From positions 6,935-70,934 of the forward strand of contig JBGAQU010000001.1 of the NCBI GenBank assembly GCA_044220535.1: 64,000 nucleotides of DNA, given 5' to 3'. Shown here piece after piece: positions 8,956-16,858 of this stretch. Numbering within the stretch: position 1 is the stretch's first letter; each line of letters starts with the position of its first letter. This DNA is from JBDHTS01 sp044220535 (GTDB lineage Bacteria > Pseudomonadota > Alphaproteobacteria > Micavibrionales > Micavibrionaceae). The notes under the pieces are model-generated. The model saw nothing but the letters and a program-made list of their open reading frames with translations, was not told where the DNA came from and ran no database searches. The position numbers and the translations under genes were made by a program.

Positions 8956-11058
8956 ATGGCTGATTTGCCCACTATCATTCCGACCGGCGGACCTGCACAG
9001 AGATTTGGCGGAACCCTGCTGCGTGGCGATATCCTGCTGGCGGTCGGCGTTATCCTGATCCTGGCGTTCATGCTGGTGCCGATGCCGACCTGGATGATCG
9101 ATATGGGCCTGTCCCTGTCCATCACCTTTTCGGTGCTGATCCTGATGACGGCCTTGTTCATCATGACGCCGCTGGAATTTTCGACCTTTCCGACTGTGCT
9201 GCTGATCACTACCGCCTTGCGGCTGGGCCTGAACGTTGCGTCGGCGCGGCTGGTGCTGGAGGACGGGCATACGGGCACGGATGCCGCCGGGCACGTGATT
9301 CAGGCGTTCGGGGAATTTATTATCCAGGGCAATCCAGTCATCGGCGCGATTGTCTTCGCCATCCTGGTGATCGTCAACTTTGTCGTCATCACCAAGGGTT
9401 CGGGGCGTATCGCGGAGGTCGCGGCACGGTTCAGCCTGGACGCCATGCCCGGCAAGCAGATGGCCATCGACGCCGATCTGTCCGCAGGCTTGATCAACGA
9501 GGATGAAGCGAAGATCCGCCGTAAAAAGCTGGAACAGGAGAGCACATTCTTCGGCGCCATGGACGGTGCAGCGAAGTTTGTGCGCGGCGATGCCATTGCG
9601 GGCATCCTGATTGTCTTTATCAATATTATTGGCGGCATCGTCATCGGCACGGTCTTTCACGGGCTGAGCATGGCGCAGGCGGCTTCAAACTATACCGTCC
9701 TGACCATCGGTGACGGCCTGGTCACGCAGATCCCGGCTCTGGTCGTTTCGGTCGCGGCGGGCATGCTGGTGTCCAAGGCCGGTGTCGAGGGATCGTCACA
9801 GGCAGCCCTGTTCAGCCAGTTCAGCCGTTACCCGATGGCGCTGGCCATGACGTCTGGGCTATTATTCGTCGTCGGGATGATGCCGGTGATCCCGACCGTG
9901 CCGTTCTTCCTGATGGGATCGATTGTCGGTTTTATCGCATGGAACAGCTGGCAGACGCAGAAACGCGCGACGACCGCCGTTGCCACCGCCGCGACAGCCG
10001 AAGTCGCCCGCGCCAAACCGGCGGAGGAGCCGATCAGCCGCGCACTGGCCATGGACACGATCCGCCTGGAACTTGGATATGGATTATTGCCGTTGGTGCA
10101 GGGCGAAGGCGGCAACAAGCTGACCGAACAAATTAAAGGCCTGCGCCGCCAGCTGGCGGAGGATATGGGTTATATCCTTCCCGCCGTGCGTATCCAGGAC
10201 AACCTCCAACTGCCCTCTACCGCCTATGTGGTGCGCATTAAAGAGATCGAGGCCGGGCGCGGCGATATCCGCGCGGGCATGCTGATGTGCATGGATCCGT
10301 CTGGCGAACCGATCAGCCTGCCGGGCGAGAATACGGTGGAACCGACCTTCGGCCTGCCCGCGATGTGGATCGACGAACAATATCGCGAGGAAGCGCATTT
10401 CAAAGGCTATACGGTTGTGGATGCGCCAACCGTCGTCACCACGCATCTGACAGAGATTATCAAAGACAATATGCAAGATCTGCTGTCCTATATGGAGACG
10501 CAGAAGCTGCTGGACGAAATGCCTGCCGAATATCAGAAGCTGGTAGCCGATGTGGTGCCGGGAAAAACCTCCGTCGGCGGATTGCAGCGCATCCTGCAAA
10601 ACCTGGTGGCGGAACGCGTTTCGGTGCGCGACTTGCCAAGCATTCTGGAAGGCGTGTCCGAAGCGTCCAGCTATACCAAGAACCCGATGATCATAACGGA
10701 GCATGTGCGCAGCCGCCTCGCCCGTCAGCTATGCGATTCACAGGTCAATGCGAATGGCGTCGTGCCGCTGGTGACCATGTCCCCGCAATGGGAACAGGCA
10801 TTTGCCGAAAGCCTGATCGGCGACGGCGAAGAACGCCAGCTGGCCATGGCCCCAAGCAATCTGCAGGACTTCATCACCGCTGTGCGCGGCGTGTATGAGA
10901 AATTCGGGCAGATGGGGGAAACACCCGTATTACTGACCAGCCCGGGCATCCGTCCTTATGTGCGGTCAGTCATTGAACGGTTCAGGCCGCAGACGACTGT
11001 GATGTCACAGAATGAGATCCATCCGAAGGCGCGGATCAAGACGCTGGGGCAAGTTTAA
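8956..11058 (+). CDS. flhA: Flagellar export gate protein FlhA
   Basis: FlhA is the ring-forming membrane gate of the flagellar type III export apparatus. The protein is about 700 residues. The N-terminal half has about eight membrane helices and the conserved FHIPEP-type signature region (LRLGLNVASARLVL, FGEFIIQGN, FVVITKGSGRIAEVAARFSLDAMPGKQMAIDADL). The C-terminal half is the cytoplasmic nonameric domain (VRIKEIEAG, ETQKLLDEMP, VSVRDLPSILEG). Alternative in-frame starts are a TTG at 8938 and an ATG at 8950; the ATG giving MADLPTIIP is preferred by analogy with relatives. No strong ribosome-binding site is visible. Confidence 0.96.
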   Translation: MADLPTIIPTGGPAQRFGGTLLRGDILLAVGVILILAFMLVPMPTWMIDMGLSLSITFSVLILMTALFIMTPLEFSTFPTVLLITTALRLGLNVASARLVLEDGHTGTDAAGHVIQAFGEFIIQGNPVIGAIVFAILVIVNFVVITKGSGRIAEVAARFSLDAMPGKQMAIDADLSAGLINEDEAKIRRKKLEQESTFFGAMDGAAKFVRGDAIAGILIVFINIIGGIVIGTVFHGLSMAQAASNYTVLTIGDGLVTQIPALVVSVAAGMLVSKAGVEGSSQAALFSQFSRYPMALAMTSGLLFVVGMMPVIPTVPFFLMGSIVGFIAWNSWQTQKRATTAVATAATAEVARAKPAEEPISRALAMDTIRLELGYGLLPLVQGEGGNKLTEQIKGLRRQLAEDMGYILPAVRIQDNLQLPSTAYVVRIKEIEAGRGDIRAGMLMCMDPSGEPISLPGENTVEPTFGLPAMWIDEQYREEAHFKGYTVVDAPTVVTTHLTEIIKDNMQDLLSYMETQKLLDEMPAEYQKLVADVVPGKTSVGGLQRILQNLVAERVSVRDLPSILEGVSEASSYTKNPMIITEHVRSRLARQLCDSQVNANGVVPLVTMSPQWEQAFAESLIGDGEERQLAMAPSNLQDFITAVRGVYEKFGQMGETPVLLTSPGIRPYVRSVIERFRPQTTVMSQNEIHPKARIKTLGQV

Positions 11059-11092
11059 CCCCCTTGATCAAATACATAAAAAACCCTAAAAC

Positions 11093-11108
11093 CTGATTAA
11101 ATAATCAG
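11093..11108. repeat. Perfect 7-bp palindrome before glycosyltransferase gene
   Basis: CTGATTA and TAATCAG form a perfect inverted repeat around an AA centre, 14 bp before the ATG of the glycosyltransferase gene and just after flhA. It could be an operator or only a weak hairpin; no poly-T tract follows, so it is not a terminator. Confidence 0.35.
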
Positions 11109-11122
11109 AAACAGGGGAAATC

Positions 11123-12202
11123 ATGTCGCTCAAAATCCTCTATGGTATTCAAGGCGTTGGTAACGGGCACGTCGCGCGGGGGCGGGTACTGGTGCCAAAA
11201 CTCAAGGCTTTGGACGCGGATATAACCTGCCTGTTTTCAGGGCGTGATCGCAGTGAATTGCCGAAAGATGAATTCTTTAATCCGTATATGGCCTATAATG
11301 GCATCAGCATGATCACGGAAAACGGCAAGGTGAATAACCTGAAGACCGTATTCAACAAGAACAGCAAGGATATACCGGGCGAACTGGCCCATGTGATGCT
11401 GACCTTGCAATTGCCATCACAAAATCTTTTTGATGTGCTGATTACAGATTACGAGCCCCTGCTTGCCCATGCAGCGCGGTTATGCAAGCGGCCAGCTATA
11501 GGCGTGGGTAATATGTATTCGTTTATCCATGATATTCCGGGGATGAAAAAACTGCATCCGATGCGCGCAGTTATCAATGGATATGCGCCAGCCAAGCACA
11601 ATCTGCCTTTGCATTGGAATCATTTCGACCAGCCGATCCTGCCACCGATGGTGAATGTGCCGAAGGCAGCAGACATCATCAATCCGCGCAAGATCGTGGT
11701 TTATATGAACTTTGAAAAGCTGGACAGCCTGAAAGAATTTTTTGCAGCGTTTAAAGATTACGATTTTTATATTTATTCTTCCCAGATAAAAGCCGATGCG
11801 GATGAAGGCAACCTGAAACTGCGCAAACTGTCCTATGACGGGTTCCGAGCGGATCTGTCAGATTGCGCAGGGGCGATTGCCAATGCAGGGTTTGAATTCA
11901 CGTCGGAGCTGCTTGGCATGGGCAAGAAAGTTTTGGTGAAACCGGTCGACGGACAGCCGGAGCAAAAATCGAACGGCCGCGTGCTGGAGCGGCTGAGATA
12001 TGGAAGCGCCATGGCTTCACTGGATAAAAAAACCGTCAGGCAATGGCTGAAACGCAACACCGCCGTGCGCCTGCAATGGCCGGATGTCGGCGCGGCGATT
12101 GCGCAGTGGGTCGTGGACGGCGCAAAACCAAACCGTATCGAGCCGATGGTTGAACGGCTATGGCGTGATACAAAACGTTCGGAAGTAAAGCTGAGCCTTT
12201 AA
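11123..12202 (+). CDS. GT-B-fold glycosyltransferase-like protein
   Basis: This 359-residue protein belongs to the glycosyltransferase family sometimes annotated MJ1255-like. The N-terminal glycine-rich loop GIQGVGNGHVARGR, the central TDYEPLLAHAARLCKRPAIGVGN segment and the C-terminal donor-site region (AIANAGFEFTSELLGMGKKVLVKPVDGQPEQKSN) resemble UDP-sugar-binding GT-B enzymes. Donor and acceptor are unknown. An AGGGGAAA ribosome-binding site lies just ahead of the ATG. The gene overlaps the end of the convergent metallophosphoesterase gene by 4 bp; both plausibly act on envelope lipids or glycans, but that is inference. Confidence 0.8.
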   Translation: MSLKILYGIQGVGNGHVARGRVLVPKLKALDADITCLFSGRDRSELPKDEFFNPYMAYNGISMITENGKVNNLKTVFNKNSKDIPGELAHVMLTLQLPSQNLFDVLITDYEPLLAHAARLCKRPAIGVGNMYSFIHDIPGMKKLHPMRAVINGYAPAKHNLPLHWNHFDQPILPPMVNVPKAADIINPRKIVVYMNFEKLDSLKEFFAAFKDYDFYIYSSQIKADADEGNLKLRKLSYDGFRADLSDCAGAIANAGFEFTSELLGMGKKVLVKPVDGQPEQKSNGRVLERLRYGSAMASLDKKTVRQWLKRNTAVRLQWPDVGAAIAQWVVDGAKPNRIEPMVERLWRDTKRSEVKLSL

Positions 12203-13296
12203 GCCGGAATTTTGAGATGGATCACGTTATCCGCCGGCAAAGCCTGACGCTTAGGCCGGGTCAGTTTCAGTTTTTCGCGTTTTTGCATCAGAATGCGGCA
12301 CTCATTCTCATACCGCATTTGCTCTTCGGGGCTTCTGTTATCGTTACATTGTGATGCGTTTTCGAAGCTTCTGACCAGATCGCTTTGCTTTTTATAATCA
12401 GCGAGCAGTTTCTGGCGTTCGCGTTCCGGCCATTGCATCCGCATCAAGCGAAAAAGCTGGTCGATCTCCGCAGAATTTTCGGTTTCTTCCAGCTCGACAT
12501 CGATGCCGCCCTCAGGGAATCCCAGTTTTTCCCATGTAGCATATTCGGTTTTCAGTGGTTTCCACCATCTGGCCGAGGGGTCTTTGTATGTGACCATCAG
12601 GCCATCCTTGCCCCAATCTATAATCCCTTCGTTTTTTCCGTCATGAAAAAATCCTGTCATCCTATCTATGCCTGAACCATCGTTGATGGCCCATTTGTCT
12701 TTTTGCGTTTGAAAGAATTCAGCCATATGGGTATGGCCATATATAATGGCGTCATAATCGCTTTCATCAAGCATTTTCGCTATTTTTCTTCTCGTACCTG
12801 TCGCGGCGCTGACCAGAGATTTAAACATCCATTTTAAATTCGCGGCCGCAGAAAATTTTTCACTCAGGTTTTCCTGGATGATATGGTCCAGTTCATAAAG
12901 GCCGCTTAACACCGAATTTCCCAGGGAGTATCCGTTTCTGCACAGAGTGGAGTCATATATATCTCCATGAACCACCAAATATTTCGTACCGTCTGGTGCT
13001 ATGTATTCACCCTCATCCAGAATATGAATGCCGGCGATTGTCTTGCCGCTTAACTTCCGGTAGTCATGCTCTTTGCCATCGACCATAATTTTTCTGCCGC
13101 GCAGATATTCGTCATGATTGCCGGTAAAATAATTGATCTTGCGGCCCTCACTGACATGCCTGAGCAGATTGCACAATCTTTTTGCGCGTGTGTATTTAGT
13201 CAGAAGATGCGTATCTGAAAATGTCAAATAAGGAAAATGCAAGACGCGGAGGCCCGAAGGAAGGGTTCTGATATCTATTTTAATGCCTGTGATCAT
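12199..13296 (-). CDS. LpxH-like metallophosphoesterase lacking one metal motif
   Basis: This is a calcineurin-like phosphoesterase resembling UDP-2,3-diacylglucosamine hydrolase relatives. The 365-residue protein has the first motif FSDTHL (D28, H30), GNHDE (about 59-63), VVHGDIYD (about 107) and GHTHMAE (about 190). The second motif GDxxD, which supplies the bridging aspartate and normally lies between SDTHL and GNHD, is absent. Only 28 residues separate SDTHL from GNHD, where relatives have about 35-40 more. The C-terminal 100 residues are charged and helical. The frame is continuous, so either a clean in-frame deletion happened or the assembly collapsed. It may be inactive. Confidence 0.8.
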   Translation of the reverse strand: MITGIKIDIRTLPSGLRVLHFPYLTFSDTHLLTKYTRAKRLCNLLRHVSEGRKINYFTGNHDEYLRGRKIMVDGKEHDYRKLSGKTIAGIHILDEGEYIAPDGTKYLVVHGDIYDSTLCRNGYSLGNSVLSGLYELDHIIQENLSEKFSAAANLKWMFKSLVSAATGTRRKIAKMLDESDYDAIIYGHTHMAEFFQTQKDKWAINDGSGIDRMTGFFHDGKNEGIIDWGKDGLMVTYKDPSARWWKPLKTEYATWEKLGFPEGGIDVELEETENSAEIDQLFRLMRMQWPERERQKLLADYKKQSDLVRSFENASQCNDNRSPEEQMRYENECRILMQKREKLKLTRPKRQALPADNVIHLKIPA

Positions 13297-13607
13297 CGCA
13301 CCGGGCTTTCAGAAAGGGGCTACTCGCCATTCCTTATATGTTTGCAGCGCAATAGAACGCAAACATATTGTTTTCTTGTGTTTTTGCGGCGCAATAGGAT
13401 ATAGTTGGTGAATCAGGGTAATAATAAAAATTATATATATCTCAATGACTTATAATAAAATCATTATTTTTTCTTGAGATATTCAAGCGACCCTTTCTCC
13501 ATTCACGAATCCCATTTCGATACGAATCCTCTCATATTCAGGCGGGCGCTTTATTATTCCGCCTACTCAGCTACACTATAGACGCGTGTACGTATCCATC
13601 ATGATTC
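13297..13607. other. AT-rich intergenic region with stem-loop
   Basis: No gene was found here. The gap lies between two divergently oriented genes, so promoters for both must be present. It contains the inverted repeat ATATCTCAA (13437-13445) / TTGAGATAT (13474-13482), with a smaller inner pair AATGA/TCATT. The segment is much more AT-rich than its surroundings. No exact CtrA, LexA or sigma-54 motif was seen. Confidence 0.4.
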
Positions 13608-14501
13608 ATGGTTTCAAACGATATTCCATCCGCCGCAAAGGCGCTCCGCGACCAGCTTACAGGCCTGCAGCCTGAGCTTGCGAAGCTGCGTCTAAACTAT
13701 CTGAGCGCATTCATGGGCGCGGCTTTGGCACTGACCATTGTTATTACACTGGGGCTTCTTGTCTTTTATCCTTATGCCGAAGCGGTGTTTCCGCTGGCGA
13801 TCTCCCTGCCCCTGTTGCTCTCCGCGCTTGTATTCCGCATGGTGGATAAAATGTTTCGCAAAAGAGCCCGCGCGATGATCGTTGAAACACTGACCTTCAG
13901 CAGCGGGTTTCATTTTATGCCGAACGGTTTTGCGACGCTGCGCGATTTATCCGGTCATGCCATCTGGCCTGCGGCTGAGGCAGCGACAAGCACGAATGGT
14001 TTTGAGGGCAGCTATAACGGCGTGCCCCTGGCATTACAGGATGTCACGCTGACCAAAGCGGGGCGCACCGGAAAGGCCGTGGTTGCGCGCATTCTTGTGA
14101 AACGTCCTGTGGATGGGCATACGGTTGTCATGACCCGCAATGCCCTGAAACAGTATTTTCAGGGCCGTTTTGACAATTACGGCAAGGTTGGCGCACCCGG
14201 GGCATTCGACAAGCAGGTGGATATCGTCTCAACCGAACGGCTGGAGGCACGGCTGCTCGCCGACGGCGCTTTCCTGGAGCGGCTGATCGAAGCCGGAAAA
14301 ACCATGAAATCCCGCTGGCTGGCAGCCAGCTTTCAGAAAACGGCTATTGTGTTCTTTATGGATGCCCGAGCCAGTGTCACGGAACCGCCGCCTTTATGGA
14401 TGCCTGTTAAAAAAGAAGACCTGCTGGCCATATATGAGCATTTCGAGGCGTTTCTCAAACTGATCGATACATTACGGGCAAACAGGCAGTTGCATATATA
14501 A
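13608..14501 (+). CDS. DUF3137-family membrane protein
   Basis: The 297-residue protein matches the DUF3137 layout. It has a short cytoplasmic helix, two adjacent membrane helices (about residues 32-53 and 58-76) separated by a very short turn, then a large soluble domain with FHFMPNGF, GSYNGVPLALQDVTLT and the C-terminal FFMDARASVTEPPPLW. The family function is unknown. It stands alone between the AT-rich gap and a dispersed repeat, about 240 bp ahead of flhF. Confidence 0.75.
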   Translation: MVSNDIPSAAKALRDQLTGLQPELAKLRLNYLSAFMGAALALTIVITLGLLVFYPYAEAVFPLAISLPLLLSALVFRMVDKMFRKRARAMIVETLTFSSGFHFMPNGFATLRDLSGHAIWPAAEAATSTNGFEGSYNGVPLALQDVTLTKAGRTGKAVVARILVKRPVDGHTVVMTRNALKQYFQGRFDNYGKVGAPGAFDKQVDIVSTERLEARLLADGAFLERLIEAGKTMKSRWLAASFQKTAIVFFMDARASVTEPPPLWMPVKKEDLLAIYEHFEAFLKLIDTLRANRQLHI

Positions 14502-14508
14502 CACCGTC

Positions 14509-14619
14509 GTCATCCCGGACCAGGGAGGCGAAGCCGACCGCCGATCCGGGACCCGGGAGATATGTGCGTGCAAAGCACGCGCTTTATTGTTGCCGGATCC
14601 CCGCCTTCGCGGGGATGAC
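14509..14619. repeat. Dispersed inverted repeat, family C
   Basis: This 111-bp element starts GTCATCCCGGACCAGGGAGG and ends CGCGGGGATGAC, directly after a stop codon. Its left part (CCAGGGAGGCGAAGCCGACC and onward) recurs at about 61935 with few changes. The ends match the GTCATCCC/GGGATGAC termini of the other repeats in this window. Confidence 0.75.
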
Positions 14620-14664
14620 GCCGAGGGGGTGAATAGTTCAAATTTATCCACAAACGGGATTCCC

Positions 14665-14679
14665 TTAACGAATCTTTAC
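14665..14679. promoter_or_regulatory. Near-consensus CtrA box upstream of flhF
   Basis: TTAA-N7-TTAC lies 66 bp ahead of the flhF ATG. The CtrA consensus is TTAA-N7-TTAA, so the last base differs. CtrA control of early flagellar genes is established in Caulobacter; here it is inferred from position and sequence. Confidence 0.45.
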
Positions 14680-14687
14680 GTTTATCC

Positions 14688-14707
14688 TCTAGAATGAAGA
14701 TTCTAGA
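14688..14707. repeat. Perfect 8-bp inverted repeat in flhF leader
   Basis: TCTAGAAT-GAAG-ATTCTAGA is a perfect hairpin/palindrome 39 bp ahead of the flhF start. It may be a protein-binding site or an mRNA hairpin in the leader; no poly-T tract follows. Confidence 0.5.
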
Positions 14708-14745
14708 AAATATATACTCTTAAGTGAATCGGTAACGGTCCCCCC

Positions 14746-15819
14746 ATGCGGTTAAAGTCCTTCTATGCCAAATCGATGAAAGAAGCCATGCAGATGGTCC
14801 GCGACACACTCGGTGAAGAAGCCATTATCGTCGCCACACGTGAAGAAGGCGGCGGCAAGACCGTGCGCGTCACCGCTGCGGTCGAGCAGCAGGATGAGCG
14901 GGAAGACGAAGGCTATGATTTTGAAGGGTTTGAGCTGGATACCGAAGCCGCCCCCGCCATTCAAAACGACCGCGACGACTGGCTGCAATATGACGATGAA
15001 GACGAAGAGAACGCCGTCGTCGAACAGCTGACCGATGTCATGCTTCGCCATTCCGTGCCGGAAGACATCACCGACCAGGTTATTTCCTGCGCCACGATCA
15101 TGGGCGCGAACAAGGCGGACCAGGCATTGGTCGCCGCGCTGGAACATCTGTTTTCCTTCCGTCCGCTGAACCAGAAAAAGGGCGGCAAGGCGCTGATGAT
15201 GGTTGGCCCGCCGGGGTCCGGCAAAACGCTGGCGACCGCGAAGCTGGCCACGCGCGCGGTGATGGGATCGCAAAGCGTTGCCGTCATTACAACGGACTCG
15301 CAACGCGCGGGCGGGGTTGAACAACTTTCTGCTTTTACCAAGATCCTGCGCGTCAATCTGTCCAAGGCCTCAGGCCCGAAAGAATTGCGCAGCGCGCTGG
15401 ATCAGGCGCATGGCGCGGACCATATCATCATCGACACGGCCGGGATCAACCCGTTCAATCCGGAAGACATGCGTGAGCTGGCCCGCCTGGCAGCGGTTGC
15501 CGATATCGATCCTGTACTGGTTCTGCCCGCCGGGATCGACGCCGATGAATCGGGAGAAATCGGACGGGTTTACGGCGCGCTGGGCGTGCGGTCCATATTG
15601 CCGACGCGCCTGGATATCGCCCGCCGTCTCGGCGGTGTTCTGTCCGCCGCGCATCACGGTGGCCTGATCTTTGCAGAAGGTTCGCATACGCCTAAAGTGG
15701 CGGACGGGCTGTTCGCCCTGACGCCGCGCCGGCTGGCCGCCCTTCTGATGCCCCAGGCCCGCCTGAACGACACCGCCACGAATACACGCAAGAAACATAA
15801 CGCAAACGCAGGACGCTAG
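14746..15819 (+). CDS. flhF: Flagellar SRP-type GTPase FlhF
   Basis: FlhF sets the site of polar flagellum assembly and is related to SRP GTPases. The 357-residue protein begins with the family-specific MRLKSFYAKSMKEAMQMVRDTLG, followed by an acidic linker. The NG domain has P-loop GPPGSGKT at about residue 155, TTDSQRAGG in place of DTxRxGA, IIDTAG at about 230 and PTRLD as the guanine-recognition motif. It is followed after 3 bp by flhG, the standard FlhF/FlhG pair that controls flagellar number and position. A near-consensus CtrA box and a hairpin lie upstream. Confidence 0.93.
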   Translation: MRLKSFYAKSMKEAMQMVRDTLGEEAIIVATREEGGGKTVRVTAAVEQQDEREDEGYDFEGFELDTEAAPAIQNDRDDWLQYDDEDEENAVVEQLTDVMLRHSVPEDITDQVISCATIMGANKADQALVAALEHLFSFRPLNQKKGGKALMMVGPPGSGKTLATAKLATRAVMGSQSVAVITTDSQRAGGVEQLSAFTKILRVNLSKASGPKELRSALDQAHGADHIIIDTAGINPFNPEDMRELARLAAVADIDPVLVLPAGIDADESGEIGRVYGALGVRSILPTRLDIARRLGGVLSAAHHGGLIFAEGSHTPKVADGLFALTPRRLAALLMPQARLNDTATNTRKKHNANAGR

Positions 15820-15822
15820 ACC

Positions 15823-16665
15823 ATGAACGACCCGATCACAGCCGCTTTGCAGACCACGGAGGCCGATACGGCCACACCGACATTCCGGCGCGGAAAAAAC
15901 GTTATCGCAGTCGCATCCGGCAAGGGCGGCGTCGGCAAGACATGGTTTTCAATAACGCTTTCTCATGCGCTCGCCAAGATGGGCAAAAAAGTCCTGTTGT
16001 TCGACGGCGATCTGGGCCTGGCGAACGTCGATGTGCAGCTGGGCCTGATGCCCAAGCGTGATTTGAACGACGTCATTCGCGGACGCCTGAGCCTCGACAA
16101 AGTGATCCAGCGTTATGAAGACGGCGGGTTCGATATCGTCGCGGGCCGTTCCGGCCAGGCGTCCCTTTCCGCCCTGCCCAGCCAGCGCCTGACCATATTG
16201 CGCGACCAGTTGCTGGAAGTGGCGGATACTTATGACGTCGTTGTGATTGATCTCGGCGCGGGCGTGGATCGTACCGTGCGGATGATGTCCGCCTCCGCCA
16301 CGCGTACCTTGCTGGTCGCGACGGATGAACCGACATCCCTGACCGATGCCTATGCGTTTATCAAGCTGGGCAATGCAGCGGGCATGTCCAAACATGTCAG
16401 CATCGTCGTCAACCAGGCGCCGAACCGCATCGAAGGCGAAAAGACCTATCGCACACTGCTGAAAGCCTGTGAAAATTTCCTGCGCCTGTCCCCGCCCATG
16501 GCCGGGATGATCAGCGCCGATCCGCGCGTAAAGGAATCCATCCGCCACCAGACCCCGATCCTGATCCGTTCCCCGCATGCGGATGCGGCGGAGGACGTGG
16601 AGGAAATCGCGAAGGTGGTGCTGAAGGATCTGGCTGAAGCGAACAGGCAGGTTGCGACGGCTTAA
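15823..16665 (+). CDS. flhG: MinD-like flagellar number regulator FlhG
   Basis: FlhG (also FleN/YlxH) is a ParA/MinD-type ATPase that limits flagellar number and acts on FlhF. The 280-residue protein has the deviant Walker A GKGGVGKT (about residues 31-38), the FDGDLGLANVDVQLGL switch region and a VVIDLGAGVD Walker B-like strand. The C-terminus lacks an obvious amphipathic MinD membrane helix, but the last 20 residues are helical. It begins 3 bp after flhF. The call rests on fold plus neighbour; it is not a chromosomal ParA because no parB or parS is nearby. Confidence 0.93.
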   Translation: MNDPITAALQTTEADTATPTFRRGKNVIAVASGKGGVGKTWFSITLSHALAKMGKKVLLFDGDLGLANVDVQLGLMPKRDLNDVIRGRLSLDKVIQRYEDGGFDIVAGRSGQASLSALPSQRLTILRDQLLEVADTYDVVVIDLGAGVDRTVRMMSASATRTLLVATDEPTSLTDAYAFIKLGNAAGMSKHVSIVVNQAPNRIEGEKTYRTLLKACENFLRLSPPMAGMISADPRVKESIRHQTPILIRSPHADAAEDVEEIAKVVLKDLAEANRQVATA

Positions 16666-16690
16666 TCTCGCTTCCCCTCAATTTTTAATC

Positions 16691-16828
16691 GTCATCCCGG
16701 CGAAGGCCGGGATCCATGCAATATAAAAGTTCCACAGAAGGCCATAACCTTTTCCACTTATGGCGATTTTGTTATTTCCTTCATATATGCTGAAGCATTG
16801 TATGGATCCCGGCCTTCGCCGGGATGAC
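16691..16828. repeat. Dispersed inverted repeat, family A (138 bp)
   Basis: Terminal inverted repeats of 32 bp with one mismatch (GTCATCCCGGCGAAGGCCGG ... CCGGCCTTCGCCGGGATGAC) enclose about 74 bp of AT-rich DNA. It fills the gap between flhG and the FliK-like gene. Family A relatives are at 30256-30369 and 39912-39937. No coding capacity is seen, so it is a non-autonomous repeat or a palindromic terminator-like element. Confidence 0.85.
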
Positions 16829-16858
16829 GAATTGATTTAAGGGGCATATAATAAAAGA

